Source: Phenylobacterium montanum (GTDB lineage Bacteria > Pseudomonadota > Alphaproteobacteria > Caulobacterales > Caulobacteraceae). From it: 64,000 nucleotides of DNA. Each line of letters starts with the position of its first letter. Positions within the stretch are counted from its first letter, which is position 1. The notes beneath the pieces were generated by a model. It was not told the origin of the DNA and searched no databases. It was given only the letters and a program-made list of their open reading frames with translations. Of the stretch, positions 18,637 through 28,377 are shown one piece after another. The stretch spans positions 186,001-250,000 of the forward strand of contig NZ_CP073078.1 in assembly GCF_018135625.1 (NCBI RefSeq), read 5' to 3'. A program made the translations under genes and the position numbers.

Positions 18637-20124
18637 ATGCCCAACATCCTCAGCCTCACGATCTTCTCGCCGCTGATCGGCGTCGCCATCATCCTGGCCC
18701 TGCGCCTTCTGGGCGGCGGGGTTTCCCAGGAAGAGCTGAACAAGCGCGCCCGTATCGTCGCCTTTGCAACCACGCTGGCCACCTTCGCCCTGTCGGTCCT
18801 GCTGGTGATGAACTTCGATCCGCACCAGGCCGGCTTCCAGTTCAAGGAAGACATTCCCTGGTTCGGCGGCTGGCATTACCAGATGGGCGTCGACGGCATT
18901 TCGGTGCTGTTCGTGCTGCTGACCGCGTTCCTGCTGCCGCTGTGCATCGCCGCCAGCTGGACCTCGATCGAGAACCGCGTCCTGGAATACATGGTCGCCT
19001 TCCTGATCCTGGAGGCGCTGGTCATCGGCGTGTTCTGCGCCCTGGACATCATCGTCTTCTACGTCTTCTTCGAAGGCCAGCTGGTGCCGATGTTCCTGAT
19101 CATCGGCGTCTGGGGCGGCAAGAACCGGGTCTATGCGGCCTTCAAGTTCTTCCTCTACACGCTCCTGGGCTCGGTGCTGATGCTGGCGGCGATCCTCGGC
19201 ATGATCGGCATCGCCCACACCACCTCGATCCCCGAGCTGATGACCTATCACTTCGACCCGGGCCTGCAGATCTGGCTGTGGCTGGCCTTCTTCGCCTCGT
19301 TCGCGGTGAAGATGCCGATGTGGCCGGTGCATACCTGGCTGCCCGACGCACACGTCGAGGCGCCGACTGCGGGTTCGGTGATCCTGGCCGGGATCCTGTT
19401 GAAGATGGGCGGCTACGGCTTCCTGCGCTTCTCGCTGCCGATGTTCCCACAGGCCAGCCACTATTTCACGCCGCTGGTCTTCACCCTTTCGGTGATCGCC
19501 ATCGTCTACACCTCGCTGGTCGCCTTCCGTCAGACCGACATCAAGAAGCTGATCGCCTATTCGTCGGTGGCCCACATGGGCTTCGTCACCATGGGCATCT
19601 TCTCCGGCAATGTGCAGGGCGAGCAGGGGGCCATCTTCCAGATGCTCAGCCACGGGGTGATCTCGGGCGCGCTGTTCCTCTGCGTCGGCGTGGTCTACGA
19701 CCGCATGCATACCCGCGAGATCGCCTTCTACGGCGGCCTGACCGAGCGCATGCCCTGGTACGCGGCGACCTTCATGCTGTTCACCATGGGTAATGTCGGC
19801 TTGCCGGGCACCTCGGGCTTCGTCGGCGAGATCCTGACCATGACCGGGACCTACCAGGCCTCGACCTGGACCGCGATCGTGGCCGCCACCGGCGTGATCC
19901 TGTCGGCCTGCTATGCGCTGACGCTCTACAAGCGGGTGATGTTCGGCACGATCACCAATCCGCAACTGGCCACGATCAGCGACATGAACTGGCGCGAGGT
20001 CGCCGTGTTCGCGCCGCTGATCTTCAGCGCCCTGTGGCTGGGCGTCCAGCCGCACTACGTGTTCGACGTCACCGCCGCCTCGGTCAGCCATCTGGTCGAC
20101 GCCTACAAGATGATCGCCGGGTGA
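18637..20124 (+). CDS. nuoM: NADH-quinone oxidoreductase subunit M
   Basis: NuoM (495 residues from the ATG at 18637) is the second antiporter-like subunit with about 14 helices. The channel glutamate is in [18 protein letters not shown], and [20 protein letters not shown] carries the conserved lysine region. A GTG directly after the nuoL stop at 18619 would add six residues; the ATG preceded by GGGATCGGA is preferred. It pumps protons in the membrane arm between NuoL and NuoN. Confidence 0.95.
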   Translation: MPNILSLTIFSPLIGVAIILALRLLGGGVSQEELNKRARIVAFATTLATFALSVLLVMNFDPHQAGFQFKEDIPWFGGWHYQMGVDGISVLFVLLTAFLLPLCIAASWTSIENRVLEYMVAFLILEALVIGVFCALDIIVFYVFFEGQLVPMFLIIGVWGGKNRVYAAFKFFLYTLLGSVLMLAAILGMIGIAHTTSIPELMTYHFDPGLQIWLWLAFFASFAVKMPMWPVHTWLPDAHVEAPTAGSVILAGILLKMGGYGFLRFSLPMFPQASHYFTPLVFTLSVIAIVYTSLVAFRQTDIKKLIAYSSVAHMGFVTMGIFSGNVQGEQGAIFQMLSHGVISGALFLCVGVVYDRMHTREIAFYGGLTERMPWYAATFMLFTMGNVGLPGTSGFVGEILTMTGTYQASTWTAIVAATGVILSACYALTLYKRVMFGTITNPQLATISDMNWREVAVFAPLIFSALWLGVQPHYVFDVTAASVSHLVDAYKMIAG

Positions 20125-20134
20125 GGGCGAAGAG

Positions 20135-21568
20135 ATGAGTTTTTCCGAAGCCCTCGAGATCTGCCGGCCGGAGCTGTTCCTGGCCTTGAGCGCCATGGCC
20201 CTGCTGGTCCTGGGCGCCTTCAGCCAGCCCCGCGGCGCGGGCCTGGTCTCCTGGCTGTCCTGCCTGGCCCTATTGGTCGCCGCCTATCTGGCGGCGGTCA
20301 GCCCGGTGGGCTCGGCCTTTTCCGGCGGCTTCGTCTCGGACGAGGCCTCGCGCTTCGCCAAGGTCGCCATCTACGGCATGAGCGCGGTGGGCGTGGTGCT
20401 GGGCGGCGGCTGGCTGGGCCGGCTGAACGCGCGCCAGTTCGAGTTCCCGGTGCTGATCGTCCTGGCCGCACTTGGCATGGGCATGATGGCCTCGGCGGGC
20501 GATCTGATCTCGCTCTATGTCGGGGTCGAGCTGCAGTCGCTGGCGCTCTACATCCTGGCCGCCTTCCGCCGCGACGACGGCAAGGCCTCCGAGGCCGGCC
20601 TGAAGTATTTCGTGCTGGGCGCCCTGTCCTCGGGCCTTCTGCTCTACGGCGCCTCGCTGATCTACGGTTTCGCCGGTTCGGTGCGCTTCCCCGAGATCGC
20701 GGCGGCGGTGCAGCACGGCGCCCACGCTGGCGTGATCTTCGGCCTGGTGTTCCTGATCTGCGGCCTGGGCTTCAAGGTCTCGGCCGCGCCGTTCCATATG
20801 TGGACGCCGGACGTCTATGAAGGCGCGCCGACGCCCGTGGTCGGCTTCTTCGCCGCCGCGCCCAAGCTGGCGGCGATGGTGCTGTTCGCCCGCGCCCTGT
20901 CCGACGCCTTCCCGGGCGCCATCGAGCAATGGCGCAGCGTGGTGATCATCCTGGCGGTGGCCTCGATGCTGCTGGGCGCCTTCGCCGGCCTGGTGCAGAA
21001 GAACCTCAAGCGCCTGTGGGCCTATTCCTCGATCGCCAATGTCGGCTACGCCCTGGTGGGGATGTCGGCCGGCACGACCGAGGGCTTCCAGGCGATGCTG
21101 GTGTTCATGGTCCTCTACATGATCGACGTCACCGGCTTCTTCGCCTGCCTCACCGCCCTGTCGCGCCAGGGCCGGCCGATGGAGACCATCGACGACATGG
21201 CCGGTCTGATGCGCGAGCGGCCCGGCATGGCCCTGGCCATGACCGCCTTCGCGGTCTCGGCGATCGGCTTTCCGCCGTTCTCCGGCTTCATCGCCAAGGT
21301 GTTCGTGTTCCGCGCCATCATCGACGCCGGCTATGCCTGGGTGGCGGTGGTCGGCCTGGTCTCGAGCGTGGTGGCGGCCTTCTACTACCTGCGCCTGATC
21401 AAGGTGATGTGGTTCGACGCAGCGCCCGGCGCCACCGACGCCCCGCCTGCCGACGCCAAGGCCATCGCCTACGCTGCGGCCCTGTTCTCGATGCCGGTGG
21501 TGATCTTCGCCATGAAGGGGATCGACCCCCTGTCCAAGGCGGCCGCGGCCGCCTTTGGGCTCAGCTAG
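20135..21568 (+). CDS. nuoN: NADH-quinone oxidoreductase subunit N
   Basis: NuoN (477 residues) is the third antiporter-like subunit. The channel glutamate lies in SLYVGVELQSLALYILAAF, and CGLGFKVSAAPFHMWTPDVY contains the conserved lysine and the tryptophan-proline-aspartate motif. It ends the complex I genes. Its TAG stop overlaps the GTG start of birA by one base, so the downstream housekeeping genes are physically joined to the nuo transcript. Confidence 0.96.
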   Translation: MSFSEALEICRPELFLALSAMALLVLGAFSQPRGAGLVSWLSCLALLVAAYLAAVSPVGSAFSGGFVSDEASRFAKVAIYGMSAVGVVLGGGWLGRLNARQFEFPVLIVLAALGMGMMASAGDLISLYVGVELQSLALYILAAFRRDDGKASEAGLKYFVLGALSSGLLLYGASLIYGFAGSVRFPEIAAAVQHGAHAGVIFGLVFLICGLGFKVSAAPFHMWTPDVYEGAPTPVVGFFAAAPKLAAMVLFARALSDAFPGAIEQWRSVVIILAVASMLLGAFAGLVQKNLKRLWAYSSIANVGYALVGMSAGTTEGFQAMLVFMVLYMIDVTGFFACLTALSRQGRPMETIDDMAGLMRERPGMALAMTAFAVSAIGFPPFSGFIAKVFVFRAIIDAGYAWVAVVGLVSSVVAAFYYLRLIKVMWFDAAPGATDAPPADAKAIAYAAALFSMPVVIFAMKGIDPLSKAAAAAFGLS

Positions 21569-22332
21569 TGACGCCGGGTGCGGGACCGGCCTTCGGCCAG
21601 GTTCCGGTCCTGGCCCTGGACGAGATCGACTCCACCAACGCCGAGGCGCGCCGCCGGGCGGAAGCGGGCGAGGGCGGTCCCCTGTGGATCACCGCCCTGC
21701 GCCAGACCGCCGGACGCGGGCGTCGCGGGCGCAACTGGGAGACCGGCAAGGGCGGCAATCTGGCTGCGACCCTGCTGCTGCTCACCGACAAGCCGCCGGC
21801 CGAGGCGGCGCAGATCTCGTTCCTGGCGGCCCTGGCGGTTTCGGACCTGGTGAAGACCTATGTCCGCGCGGCGCAGCCGCTCCTGAAATGGCCCAATGAC
21901 GTGCTGGTCGGCGGGCGCAAGATCTCCGGCATCCTGGTCGAGTCCGGCCGCCGGGCGGACGGCAAGCTGTGGCTGGCCGCCGGCATCGGCGTCAACCTGG
22001 CCGAGGCGCCCCAAGCGGCCGACCGCCCGGCCACCACCTTCGCAGCCGAGGGCTGCGACCCGCCGCCGGCGCCGCGCGAAGCCCTCGACCGGCTGTCGAG
22101 CAGCCTTTCCGGCTGGCTGGGCGTTTGGGAAAGCCAGGGCTTCGCCGCCATAGCCGAGGCCTGGACCCGGCGCGCCCAGGGGCTCGGCGGGCCGTGCCAG
22201 GCCCGCCTGGGCGCCGAGACCGTCGAGGGCGTGGCCGAAGGGCTGGACCTGGATGGCGCCCTGCGTCTGCGCCTGCCCGGGGGCGAGATTCGCCGCATCA
22301 CCGCCGGCGAAGTCTTTTTCGAGGGAGCCTAG
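21568..22332 (+). CDS. birA: Biotin--[acetyl-CoA-carboxylase] ligase
   Basis: The enzyme activates biotin with ATP and attaches it to the biotin carboxyl carrier protein. The biotinyl-AMP loop [18 protein letters not shown] and [19 protein letters not shown] are both present. At 254 residues it has only the catalytic and small C-terminal domain and lacks the N-terminal helix-turn-helix of the bifunctional repressor, so it should not regulate biotin genes. The start is a GTG sharing its first base with the nuoN stop. coaX follows after two bases. Confidence 0.92.
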   Translation: MTPGAGPAFGQVPVLALDEIDSTNAEARRRAEAGEGGPLWITALRQTAGRGRRGRNWETGKGGNLAATLLLLTDKPPAEAAQISFLAALAVSDLVKTYVRAAQPLLKWPNDVLVGGRKISGILVESGRRADGKLWLAAGIGVNLAEAPQAADRPATTFAAEGCDPPPAPREALDRLSSSLSGWLGVWESQGFAAIAEAWTRRAQGLGGPCQARLGAETVEGVAEGLDLDGALRLRLPGGEIRRITAGEVFFEGA

Positions 22333-22334
22333 AG

Positions 22335-23114
22335 ATGCTGCTGGCCATCGAACAGGGCAACACCAACACCCTCTTCGCCGTGCATGACGGCCAGGACTGG
22401 ATCGCCCAGTGGCGCGCCGCCACCGATTCCATGCGCACGGCCGACGAATATGCGGTCTGGCTGTTCCAGTTGCTGGAAATGCAGCACCTGAAGATGACGG
22501 ACCTGGACGCCTGCATCGTCTCATCCGTGGTGCCGCAGTCGATCTTCAACCTGCGCAACCTCTCGCGCCGCTATCTGCACGTCGAGCCTCTGGTGATCGG
22601 CGAAAATGCCGAGCTGGGCATCCCGATCCGCATCCAGAAACCGTCCGAGGCCGGCGCCGACCGGCTGGTCAACGCCATCGGCGCGCACATGGTCTATCCG
22701 GGCGCCCTGATCGTCATCGACAGCGGCACGGCCACCACCTTCGACCTGGTGGGCGCGGACGGCGCCTTCGAGGGCGGGGCGATCGCCCCCGGCATCAATC
22801 TTTCCATGCAGGCCCTGCACACCGCCGCGGCCAAGCTGCCGCGGATCGCCATCCAGCGTCCCGAACACGTGATCGGCAAGGGCACGGTCGAGGCCATGCA
22901 ATCGGGCGTGTTCTGGGGCTATATCGCGCTGATCGAGGGCCTGATCGTGCGCATCAAGGCGGAATATCACAGTCCCCTGACAGTGGTGGCGACCGGCGGC
23001 GTCGCCTCGCTGTTCGAGGGCGCCACCGACAAGATCGACGTATTCGACAGCGACCTGACCATTCGCGGCCTGCTGGAAATCTGGCGGCGCAACGGCGGTC
23101 CGAAAGCCCCATGA
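22335..23114 (+). CDS. coaX: Type III pantothenate kinase
   Basis: CoaX (259 residues) phosphorylates pantothenate in the first step of coenzyme A synthesis. The N-terminal phosphate motif reads [11 protein letters not shown], with Glu where the usual family motif DxGNT has Asp. [11 protein letters not shown] and [12 protein letters not shown] are the pantothenate- and phosphate-binding segments. The next start overlaps its stop as ATGA. CoaX and BirA both serve acyl-CoA metabolism, a loose link between neighbours. Confidence 0.92.
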   Translation: MLLAIEQGNTNTLFAVHDGQDWIAQWRAATDSMRTADEYAVWLFQLLEMQHLKMTDLDACIVSSVVPQSIFNLRNLSRRYLHVEPLVIGENAELGIPIRIQKPSEAGADRLVNAIGAHMVYPGALIVIDSGTATTFDLVGADGAFEGGAIAPGINLSMQALHTAAAKLPRIAIQRPEHVIGKGTVEAMQSGVFWGYIALIEGLIVRIKAEYHSPLTVVATGGVASLFEGATDKIDVFDSDLTIRGLLEIWRRNGGPKAP

Positions 23115-24790
23115 AAAAGCAAACCAACGACGAACTCGTGTTCCTGCCGCTGGGCGGGTCCAACGAGATAGGCATGAACTTCAACTGCTACGGCTACGGC
23201 CCGCCCGACGATCGCAAGTGGATCATCGTCGATGTGGGCGTGACCTTCGGCGACCAGACCACCCCTGGCGTCGAGATCATCCTGCCGGACCCGGAGTTCA
23301 TCGAGGACTATGCGGACGACATCGTCGGCATCGTCCTGACCCACGCCCATGAGGACCATATCGGGGCCATGGGCTGGCTGTGGCCGCGCCTTCGCGCGCC
23401 GATCTACGCCACCCCCTTCACCGCCTTCCTGCTGCGTGAAAAGCTGCGCGAGCGGGGCGTGCTGGACGAGGCCGAGATCACCGAGGTGCCGCTGAGCGGC
23501 AAGATCCAGCTGGGGCCGTTCGAGGTCGAGCTGATCACCCTGACTCACTCGATCCCCGAGCCCAACGGCCTGGCGATCCGGACGCCGCTGGGCACGGTGC
23601 TGCACACCGGCGACTGGAAGATCGATCCCGATCCGCTGCTGGGGGGAGTCACCGACGCCGACGCCATTCGCCGCCTGGGCGACGAGGGCGTGCTGGCCAT
23701 GGTCTGCGATTCGACCAACGTGTTCGTCGATGGCGTCGCGGGTTCCGAAGCCGAGGTGCGGGTCAAGATGAACGCCCTGATCGGCTCGCTGAAGGGCAAG
23801 GTCGCGGTGGCCTGTTTCGCCTCCAACGTGGCGCGGATGGACACGGTGATCCGGGCCGCCGAGGCCAATGGGCGCAAGGTCTGCCTGGTGGGCCGCTCGA
23901 TGATGCGCATGGCCGCCGCCGCGGCCTCGGTCGGCCTGTTCAAGGGCCACGCGCCCTTCGTCGGCGAGGGCGAGGCGGCCAAGCTGCCGCACGACCAGGT
24001 CCTCTACCTCTGCACCGGCAGCCAGGGCGAGCCGCGGGCGGCCCTGTCGCGAATCGCCGACGGCAGCCACCCGCACGTGCGGCTGGGGGCGGGGGACCAC
24101 TGCGTCTTTTCCTCCCGGGTGATTCCGGGCAACGACATCCCGATCCGCAATCTGCAGAACAAGCTCGCCGACCGCGGGGTGCGCCTCTACACCGAGCGCG
24201 ACCATCCGGGCATCCACGTCTCGGGCCATCCGTGCCGTGACGAGCTGAAGGAGATGTACGCCTGGGCGCGGCCGCAGATCGCCGTGCCGACCCATGGCGA
24301 GCGCCGGCACCTGTTGGAGCATGTGGCCCTGGCCAAGGACCTGCAGGTCGCCCAGGCCATCGCGCCCCGGAACGGCGACATGGTGCGCCTGGCCCCCGGC
24401 CGGGCCGAGATCATCGACGAGACCCCATCGGGGCGGCTCTATGTCGACGGCGGGGTGATCACCGCCGAAAACGGCGAGGCCCTGCGCGAACGCCGGCACG
24501 CCTCGCACAGCGGGATCCTGATGGTGTCCATCGCCATGGACGACGAGGGCGCCATCGCCTCCGGTCCCCAGGTGCGCGCCATCGGCCTGCCGAGCGCCGA
24601 GGACAAGCCGCTGGAGGACGCCCTGGACGAACTGGCCGACCAGGTCGAGGACGTGGTCAAGCGGCTGTCGGGCAGCGATCGCGACGACGACGACGCCATC
24701 GAGCAGGCCATCAATCGCGCGATCAAGAAGGCCACGCACCGCCTGTGGGGGCGCCGGCCGATCGTGGAGACGACGGTCCTGCGCGTCTGA
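23111..24790 (+). CDS. rnj: Ribonuclease J
   Basis: This 559-residue metallo-beta-lactamase/beta-CASP ribonuclease acts in mRNA decay and rRNA maturation. The metal-binding HAHEDHIGA motif is near residue 80. The lysine- and histidine-containing beta-CASP region follows, with [13 protein letters not shown] near 375 and PTHGERRHL near 398. The length fits RNase J1/J2-type enzymes with a C-terminal domain. It ends the nuo-birA-coaX-rnj run. The next 192 bases contain no gene except the leader of the cold-shock gene. Confidence 0.93.
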   Translation: MKKQTNDELVFLPLGGSNEIGMNFNCYGYGPPDDRKWIIVDVGVTFGDQTTPGVEIILPDPEFIEDYADDIVGIVLTHAHEDHIGAMGWLWPRLRAPIYATPFTAFLLREKLRERGVLDEAEITEVPLSGKIQLGPFEVELITLTHSIPEPNGLAIRTPLGTVLHTGDWKIDPDPLLGGVTDADAIRRLGDEGVLAMVCDSTNVFVDGVAGSEAEVRVKMNALIGSLKGKVAVACFASNVARMDTVIRAAEANGRKVCLVGRSMMRMAAAAASVGLFKGHAPFVGEGEAAKLPHDQVLYLCTGSQGEPRAALSRIADGSHPHVRLGAGDHCVFSSRVIPGNDIPIRNLQNKLADRGVRLYTERDHPGIHVSGHPCRDELKEMYAWARPQIAVPTHGERRHLLEHVALAKDLQVAQAIAPRNGDMVRLAPGRAEIIDETPSGRLYVDGGVITAENGEALRERRHASHSGILMVSIAMDDEGAIASGPQVRAIGLPSAEDKPLEDALDELADQVEDVVKRLSGSDRDDDDAIEQAINRAIKKATHRLWGRRPIVETTVLRV

Positions 24791-24937
24791 CCCCTTGCCT
24801 GCACAGGGCTCGCACGGACGCTGGACAGGATTCCCGCGCCGCGCTAATGGGGAAAACGATCGACCTCTGTCGTGCTCTGCTATTCGACGTCCTCGCCGAC
24901 AGGATCGGTGCTTGCAGCCGGCTTCTGAGATTTCGAT

Positions 24938-24960
24938 CGCCGACGGATGGTCCGTCGGCG
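24938..24960 (+). promoter_or_regulatory. Perfect hairpin in the cold-shock gene leader
   Basis: CGCCGACGGA at 24938-24947 is followed by a three-base loop TGG and its exact complement at 24951-24960. The stem is ten base pairs, ends ten bases before the GGAGG ribosome-binding site, and is not followed by a long T-run. It could control translation or stability of the cold-shock mRNA, or weakly end the rnj transcript. Confidence 0.6.
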
Positions 24961-24982
24961 CTATTGTTCTGGAGGCCGCAAG

Positions 24983-25192
24983 ATGGCTCAAGGCACCGTT
25001 AAGTGGTTCAACGCCACCAAGGGTTATGGTTTCATTCAGCCGGATGACGGCGGCGCGGACGTGTTCGTGCATATCTCGGCCGTCGAGCGCGCTGGCCTGC
25101 GCAGCCTGAACGAAGGCCAAAAGGTTGGCTACGAACTGGAACGCGACCGCAAGAGCGGCAAGATGGCCGCGGGCGGTCTGCAAGCGCTCTGA
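24983..25192 (+). CDS. Cold-shock domain protein (CspA family)
   Basis: The 69-residue single-domain protein begins [18 protein letters not shown], containing the RNP1 motif KGYGFI, and continues with [13 protein letters not shown], containing the RNP2 motif VFVHIS. It binds single-stranded RNA or DNA and is expected to act as an RNA chaperone. GGAGG lies seven bases before the ATG at 24983, which also matches the family N-terminus; an upstream GTG at 24947 would add a non-family peptide. The gene stands alone, with a hairpin leader and a strong terminator. Confidence 0.95.
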   Translation: MAQGTVKWFNATKGYGFIQPDDGGADVFVHISAVERAGLRSLNEGQKVGYELERDRKSGKMAAGGLQAL

Positions 25193-25218
25193 GTTCTGCG
25201 GAACCTGAACCGATGGGC

Positions 25219-25257
25219 GGGGCCCGGCGCCAAAGCGCCGGGCCCCGTTTGTCGTTT
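25219..25257 (+). terminator. Intrinsic terminator after the cold-shock gene
   Basis: GGGGCCCGGCGC (25219-25230), loop CAAA and GCGCCGGGCCCC (25235-25246) form a perfect 12-base-pair stem, followed by a T-rich GTTTGTCGTTT. It separates the cold-shock gene from pyrH. Confidence 0.9.
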
Positions 25258-25379
25258 GAGAGAGGGGCGTCATCCGCCCCGAAAATCCATCGCAAAGCCA
25301 CAGCCGTTCGACGCAGCCGGCGCCGGTCGGTTATAGAATGGCCCTCAAGCGACTCGACCAGACCCGCCCGGAGCCCGAC

Positions 25380-26156
25380 ATGACCAGCATCACCGCCTCA
25401 CACTCGGAACCGGGCGAGGCTTCCTCCGGACGGCCGGCGCTGCGGTACAAGCGGGTGCTGCTGAAGGTCTCGGGCGAGGTGCTGATGGGCGAGCAGGCCT
25501 TCGGCATCGACCTGAAGACCATCGACGCGGTGGCGGCCGACATAGCCGAGGTGGTGCGCCAGGGGGTCGAGCTGTGCCTGGTGATCGGCGGCGGCAACAT
25601 CTTCCGTGGGCTGTCCATGGCTGGCAAGGGCATGGAGCGGGCCAGCGCCGACTACATGGGCATGCTGGCCACGGTGATGAACGCCCTGGCCATGCAGAGC
25701 GCGCTGGAGAAGATCGGCATCGAGACCCGGGTCCAGTCGGCCATCCCCATGCAGGCGGTGTGCGAGCCCTATATCCGCCGCCGCGCCGAGCGCCACCTGG
25801 AGAAGGGCAGGGTGGTGATCTTCGCCGCCGGCACCGGCAACCCCTTCTTCACCACCGACACCGCCGCGGCCCTGCGCGCTGCCGAGATGGGCTGCGAGGC
25901 GCTGCTGAAGGGCACCAGCGTGGACGGGGTCTATACCGCCGACCCGAAAAAGGTCCCGGACGCCAAGCGCTATGACCGGCTGACCTATCTCGATGTCCTG
26001 TCACAAGACTTGAAGGTGATGGACGCATCGGCCATCAGTCTGATGCGTGAGAACGATATTCCGATCGTGGTGTTCTCGATCCGCCGGCCGGGCGCGTTTC
26101 TCGATGTCCTGACCGGCCAGGGCGTGCACACCGTGATCGGCGCCAGAGCGGGTTGA
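25380..26156 (+). CDS. pyrH: Uridylate kinase (UMP kinase)
   Basis: PyrH phosphorylates UMP to UDP in pyrimidine synthesis and is usually hexameric and allosterically controlled by GTP and [19 protein letters not shown] is the amino-acid-kinase N-terminal motif, GGGNIFRG binds phosphate, and [17 protein letters not shown] is the nucleotide-binding segment. The start ATG at 25380 has GGAG six bases upstream and gives 258 residues; an ATG at 25338 would add 14. TTATAGAAT at 25331-25339 is a possible -10 element without a clear -35. frr follows after nine bases. Confidence 0.94.
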   Translation: MTSITASHSEPGEASSGRPALRYKRVLLKVSGEVLMGEQAFGIDLKTIDAVAADIAEVVRQGVELCLVIGGGNIFRGLSMAGKGMERASADYMGMLATVMNALAMQSALEKIGIETRVQSAIPMQAVCEPYIRRRAERHLEKGRVVIFAAGTGNPFFTTDTAAALRAAEMGCEALLKGTSVDGVYTADPKKVPDAKRYDRLTYLDVLSQDLKVMDASAISLMRENDIPIVVFSIRRPGAFLDVLTGQGVHTVIGARAG

Positions 26157-26165
26157 GGAAAAGCC

Positions 26166-26732
26166 ATGGCTACAGCTGAAAAACCGGTCCTGCCGCGCTA
26201 TCGCGAGCGCATGGACAAGGCCGTCGCGGCCCTGAAGGAAGAGTTCGGCTCCATCCGCGCCGGGCGTGCGTCGGCGAACCTGTTGGACCAGGTGATGGTC
26301 GAGGCCTACGGCTCGACCGTGCCGATCAACCAGGTCGCCGGCGTCAGCGTCCCCGACGCGCGCTCGCTGACCGTCAGCGTCTGGGACCGCGGGGTGGTGG
26401 TCTCGGTGGAGAAGGCGATCCGCAACGCCGGCCTGGGCCTGAACCCGGTGGTCGAGGGCCAGAACCTGCGGGTGCCGATTCCGCCGCTCACGGAGGAACG
26501 CCGCAAGGACCTCGCCAAGCTGGCCGGCAAATATACCGAGCAGCAGAAGATCGCCGTGCGCAACATCCGCCGCGACGCCAACGACCACATCAAGGCGGCG
26601 GAGAAGGACGGGGTCATCCCCCAGGACGAAGCCAAGCGGATGACCGACGAAGTGCAAAAGATGACCGACGATGCGGTCAAGCGCATCGACGAGGCCTTGA
26701 AAACCAAAGAGCATGAGATCATGCAGGTTTAG
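26166..26732 (+). CDS. frr: Ribosome recycling factor
   Basis: RRF (188 residues) splits the post-termination ribosome together with EF-G. The sequence has the expected two-domain design: long helices at both ends ([17 protein letters not shown] near residue 30 and the charged C-terminal helix) around a small beta domain. [16 protein letters not shown] near 108 is a family hallmark. It has a good GAGGAAAAG ribosome-binding site. The pyrH-frr order is widely conserved in bacteria. Confidence 0.96.
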   Translation: MATAEKPVLPRYRERMDKAVAALKEEFGSIRAGRASANLLDQVMVEAYGSTVPINQVAGVSVPDARSLTVSVWDRGVVVSVEKAIRNAGLGLNPVVEGQNLRVPIPPLTEERRKDLAKLAGKYTEQQKIAVRNIRRDANDHIKAAEKDGVIPQDEAKRMTDEVQKMTDDAVKRIDEALKTKEHEIMQV

Positions 26733-26777
26733 CCGTCGCGACGGCGCAGCACCGTCGTGATGCGAAGGATTCCTCCC

Positions 26778-27569
26778 ATGTCGCCGCCCCAGGGCGCCAA
26801 GTCAGCCGCCAAGGCCGCCAGCCAAGCTTCCTCCGACGCGAGCGCTTGGCGGCCGATCCATGTGGCGATCATCATGGACGGCAACGGCCGCTGGGCGAAG
26901 GCGAGGGGGCTGCCGCGCGCGCTCGGCCATCGCTCAGGCGTCAACGCCCTGAAGCGGACGGTGGAGGCGGCGCCCAAGGCCGGTATCGACCGGCTGACCG
27001 TGTTCGGATTCTCCACCGAGAACTGGCGCCGGCCGATCGCCGAGGTGGCCGAACTGATGAACCTCTTGAAGAGCTATGTCGAAAGCGACCTCGACCGGCT
27101 GGAGCGGGAGGGGGTGCGCCTCAGGGTGATCGGCCGCCGCACCGGCCTGGCCCCGGACATCCTGGAGATCATCGAGCGGGCCGAGCGGCGGACGACCAAG
27201 AACGACCAGTTCCTGCTGCAGGTGGCCTTCAACTATGGCGGCCAGGCCGACATCGCCGACGCTGCGCGACGCCTGGCCGAGCAGGTCAAGGCAGGGACGC
27301 TGGAGCCGGATCGGATCGACGAGACTGCCTTCGAGCGAGAGCTCTCTACCGCGGACGCCGGCGCGCCGGACCTGATCATCCGCACCAGCGGGGAAAAGAG
27401 GCTGTCCAACTTCCTGCTCTGGGAAGCGGCCTATGCCGAACTGGTTTTCCAGGACGTGCTGTGGCCCGACTATGGCCCCGCCCACCTGACGGCGGCGGTC
27501 GAGGAATTCCGGCGGCGCGACCGGCGCTACGGCGGAACTGGTGTCGATGACGTCCTCGCGACCGCCTAA
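26778..27569 (+). CDS. uppS: Undecaprenyl diphosphate synthase
   Basis: UppS (263 residues) makes the C55 lipid carrier for peptidoglycan and glycans by cis-addition of isopentenyl units. VAIIMDGNGRWAKARGLPR holds the catalytic aspartate and the arginines that bind diphosphate, GFSTENWRRP follows, and IIRTSGEKRLSNFLLWEAAY is the C-terminal signature. A Lys/Ala/Ser-rich N-terminal extension of about 30 residues precedes the domain. The ATG at 26778 has AAGGA eight bases upstream; the ATG at 26760 is an alternative. It overlaps cdsA by 29 bases. Confidence 0.94.
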   Translation: MSPPQGAKSAAKAASQASSDASAWRPIHVAIIMDGNGRWAKARGLPRALGHRSGVNALKRTVEAAPKAGIDRLTVFGFSTENWRRPIAEVAELMNLLKSYVESDLDRLEREGVRLRVIGRRTGLAPDILEIIERAERRTTKNDQFLLQVAFNYGGQADIADAARRLAEQVKAGTLEPDRIDETAFERELSTADAGAPDLIIRTSGEKRLSNFLLWEAAYAELVFQDVLWPDYGPAHLTAAVEEFRRRDRRYGGTGVDDVLATA

Positions 27570-28377
27570 ACGGTTCGACTGGACCAATCTGCGCATCAGG
27601 GCCCTCTCGGCGACGGTCCTGATCTGCGCCGTCGTCGGGGTGATCTTTTCGCCGTGGAGCTGGCTGTTCCTGACCATGATCGCGGTCGGGGTGGCCTTCC
27701 TGGCCATAGAGTGGGGCGCCATGGCCGCGCCGGAAGCGCCCGCCCGGGCGGCGGTGGTGGTCGCGGTGGCGATTCTGGCGCCCGTGTTCCTGACCTATAT
27801 GCAGCGCTTCGCCCTGGCCTGGATCACCATCGTGGTGCTGGCCCTGGGCGCGGGCGTGGTCGCCAAGACCCTGCGGCTGAAGGCGGGGGACATCGCCTAT
27901 GGTGTGATCTATCTGGGCCCGCCCTGCATGGCGCTCTCCTGGCTGCGCACCATGCCCAACCCGATCAGCTGGACGATTCTCACCTTTTCGGTCACCTGGT
28001 GCGCCGACATCTCCGCCTTCGCCGTCGGCAGCGCCTTAAAAGGGCCAAAGCTTTGGCCTCGTTTGTCGCCGAACAAGACCTGGTCGGGATTCTTCGGTGG
28101 ACTGATCGGGGCTATGATTGCAGCGGTGGCGACGGCGGCCTTCTCCACCGCTAAACTCAGCCTGCCTGCTGCGGCGGTGATCGGCCTGGTCGGGGGATTT
28201 GCGACCATGGCCGGGGATCTGTGGGAATCGATGCTGAAACGGAACTACGGTGTGAAGGATTCCGGCGACCTGATTCCGGGCCATGGCGGCCTGCTTGACC
28301 GGGTCGACGGCTTGATGTTTGCCGTGATGTCGATCGCCGGGGCCCGGCTGATCTACCAGGCGGGGTGGGCGCATTGA
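27541..28377 (+). CDS. cdsA: Phosphatidate cytidylyltransferase
   Basis: CdsA converts phosphatidic acid and CTP to CDP-diacylglycerol, the precursor of all membrane phospholipids. The 278-residue protein has about seven to eight membrane segments. Its C-terminal signature appears as [20 protein letters not shown] with the metal-binding aspartates. The start is a GTG at 27541 or an ATG at 27547, both inside uppS, so translation is probably coupled. Its stop overlaps a TTG that is one possible dxr start. Confidence 0.94.
   Translation: MSMTSSRPPKRFDWTNLRIRALSATVLICAVVGVIFSPWSWLFLTMIAVGVAFLAIEWGAMAAPEAPARAAVVVAVAILAPVFLTYMQRFALAWITIVVLALGAGVVAKTLRLKAGDIAYGVIYLGPPCMALSWLRTMPNPISWTILTFSVTWCADISAFAVGSALKGPKLWPRLSPNKTWSGFFGGLIGAMIAAVATAAFSTAKLSLPAAAVIGLVGGFATMAGDLWESMLKRNYGVKDSGDLIPGHGGLLDRVDGLMFAVMSIAGARLIYQAGWAH

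Noticed and set aside
22967-25273. 768-codon minus-strand frame opposite rnj and the cold-shock gene
   Set aside because: The plus strand carries rnj with its metal motif and a cold-shock domain; the reverse frame has no recognisable domain.
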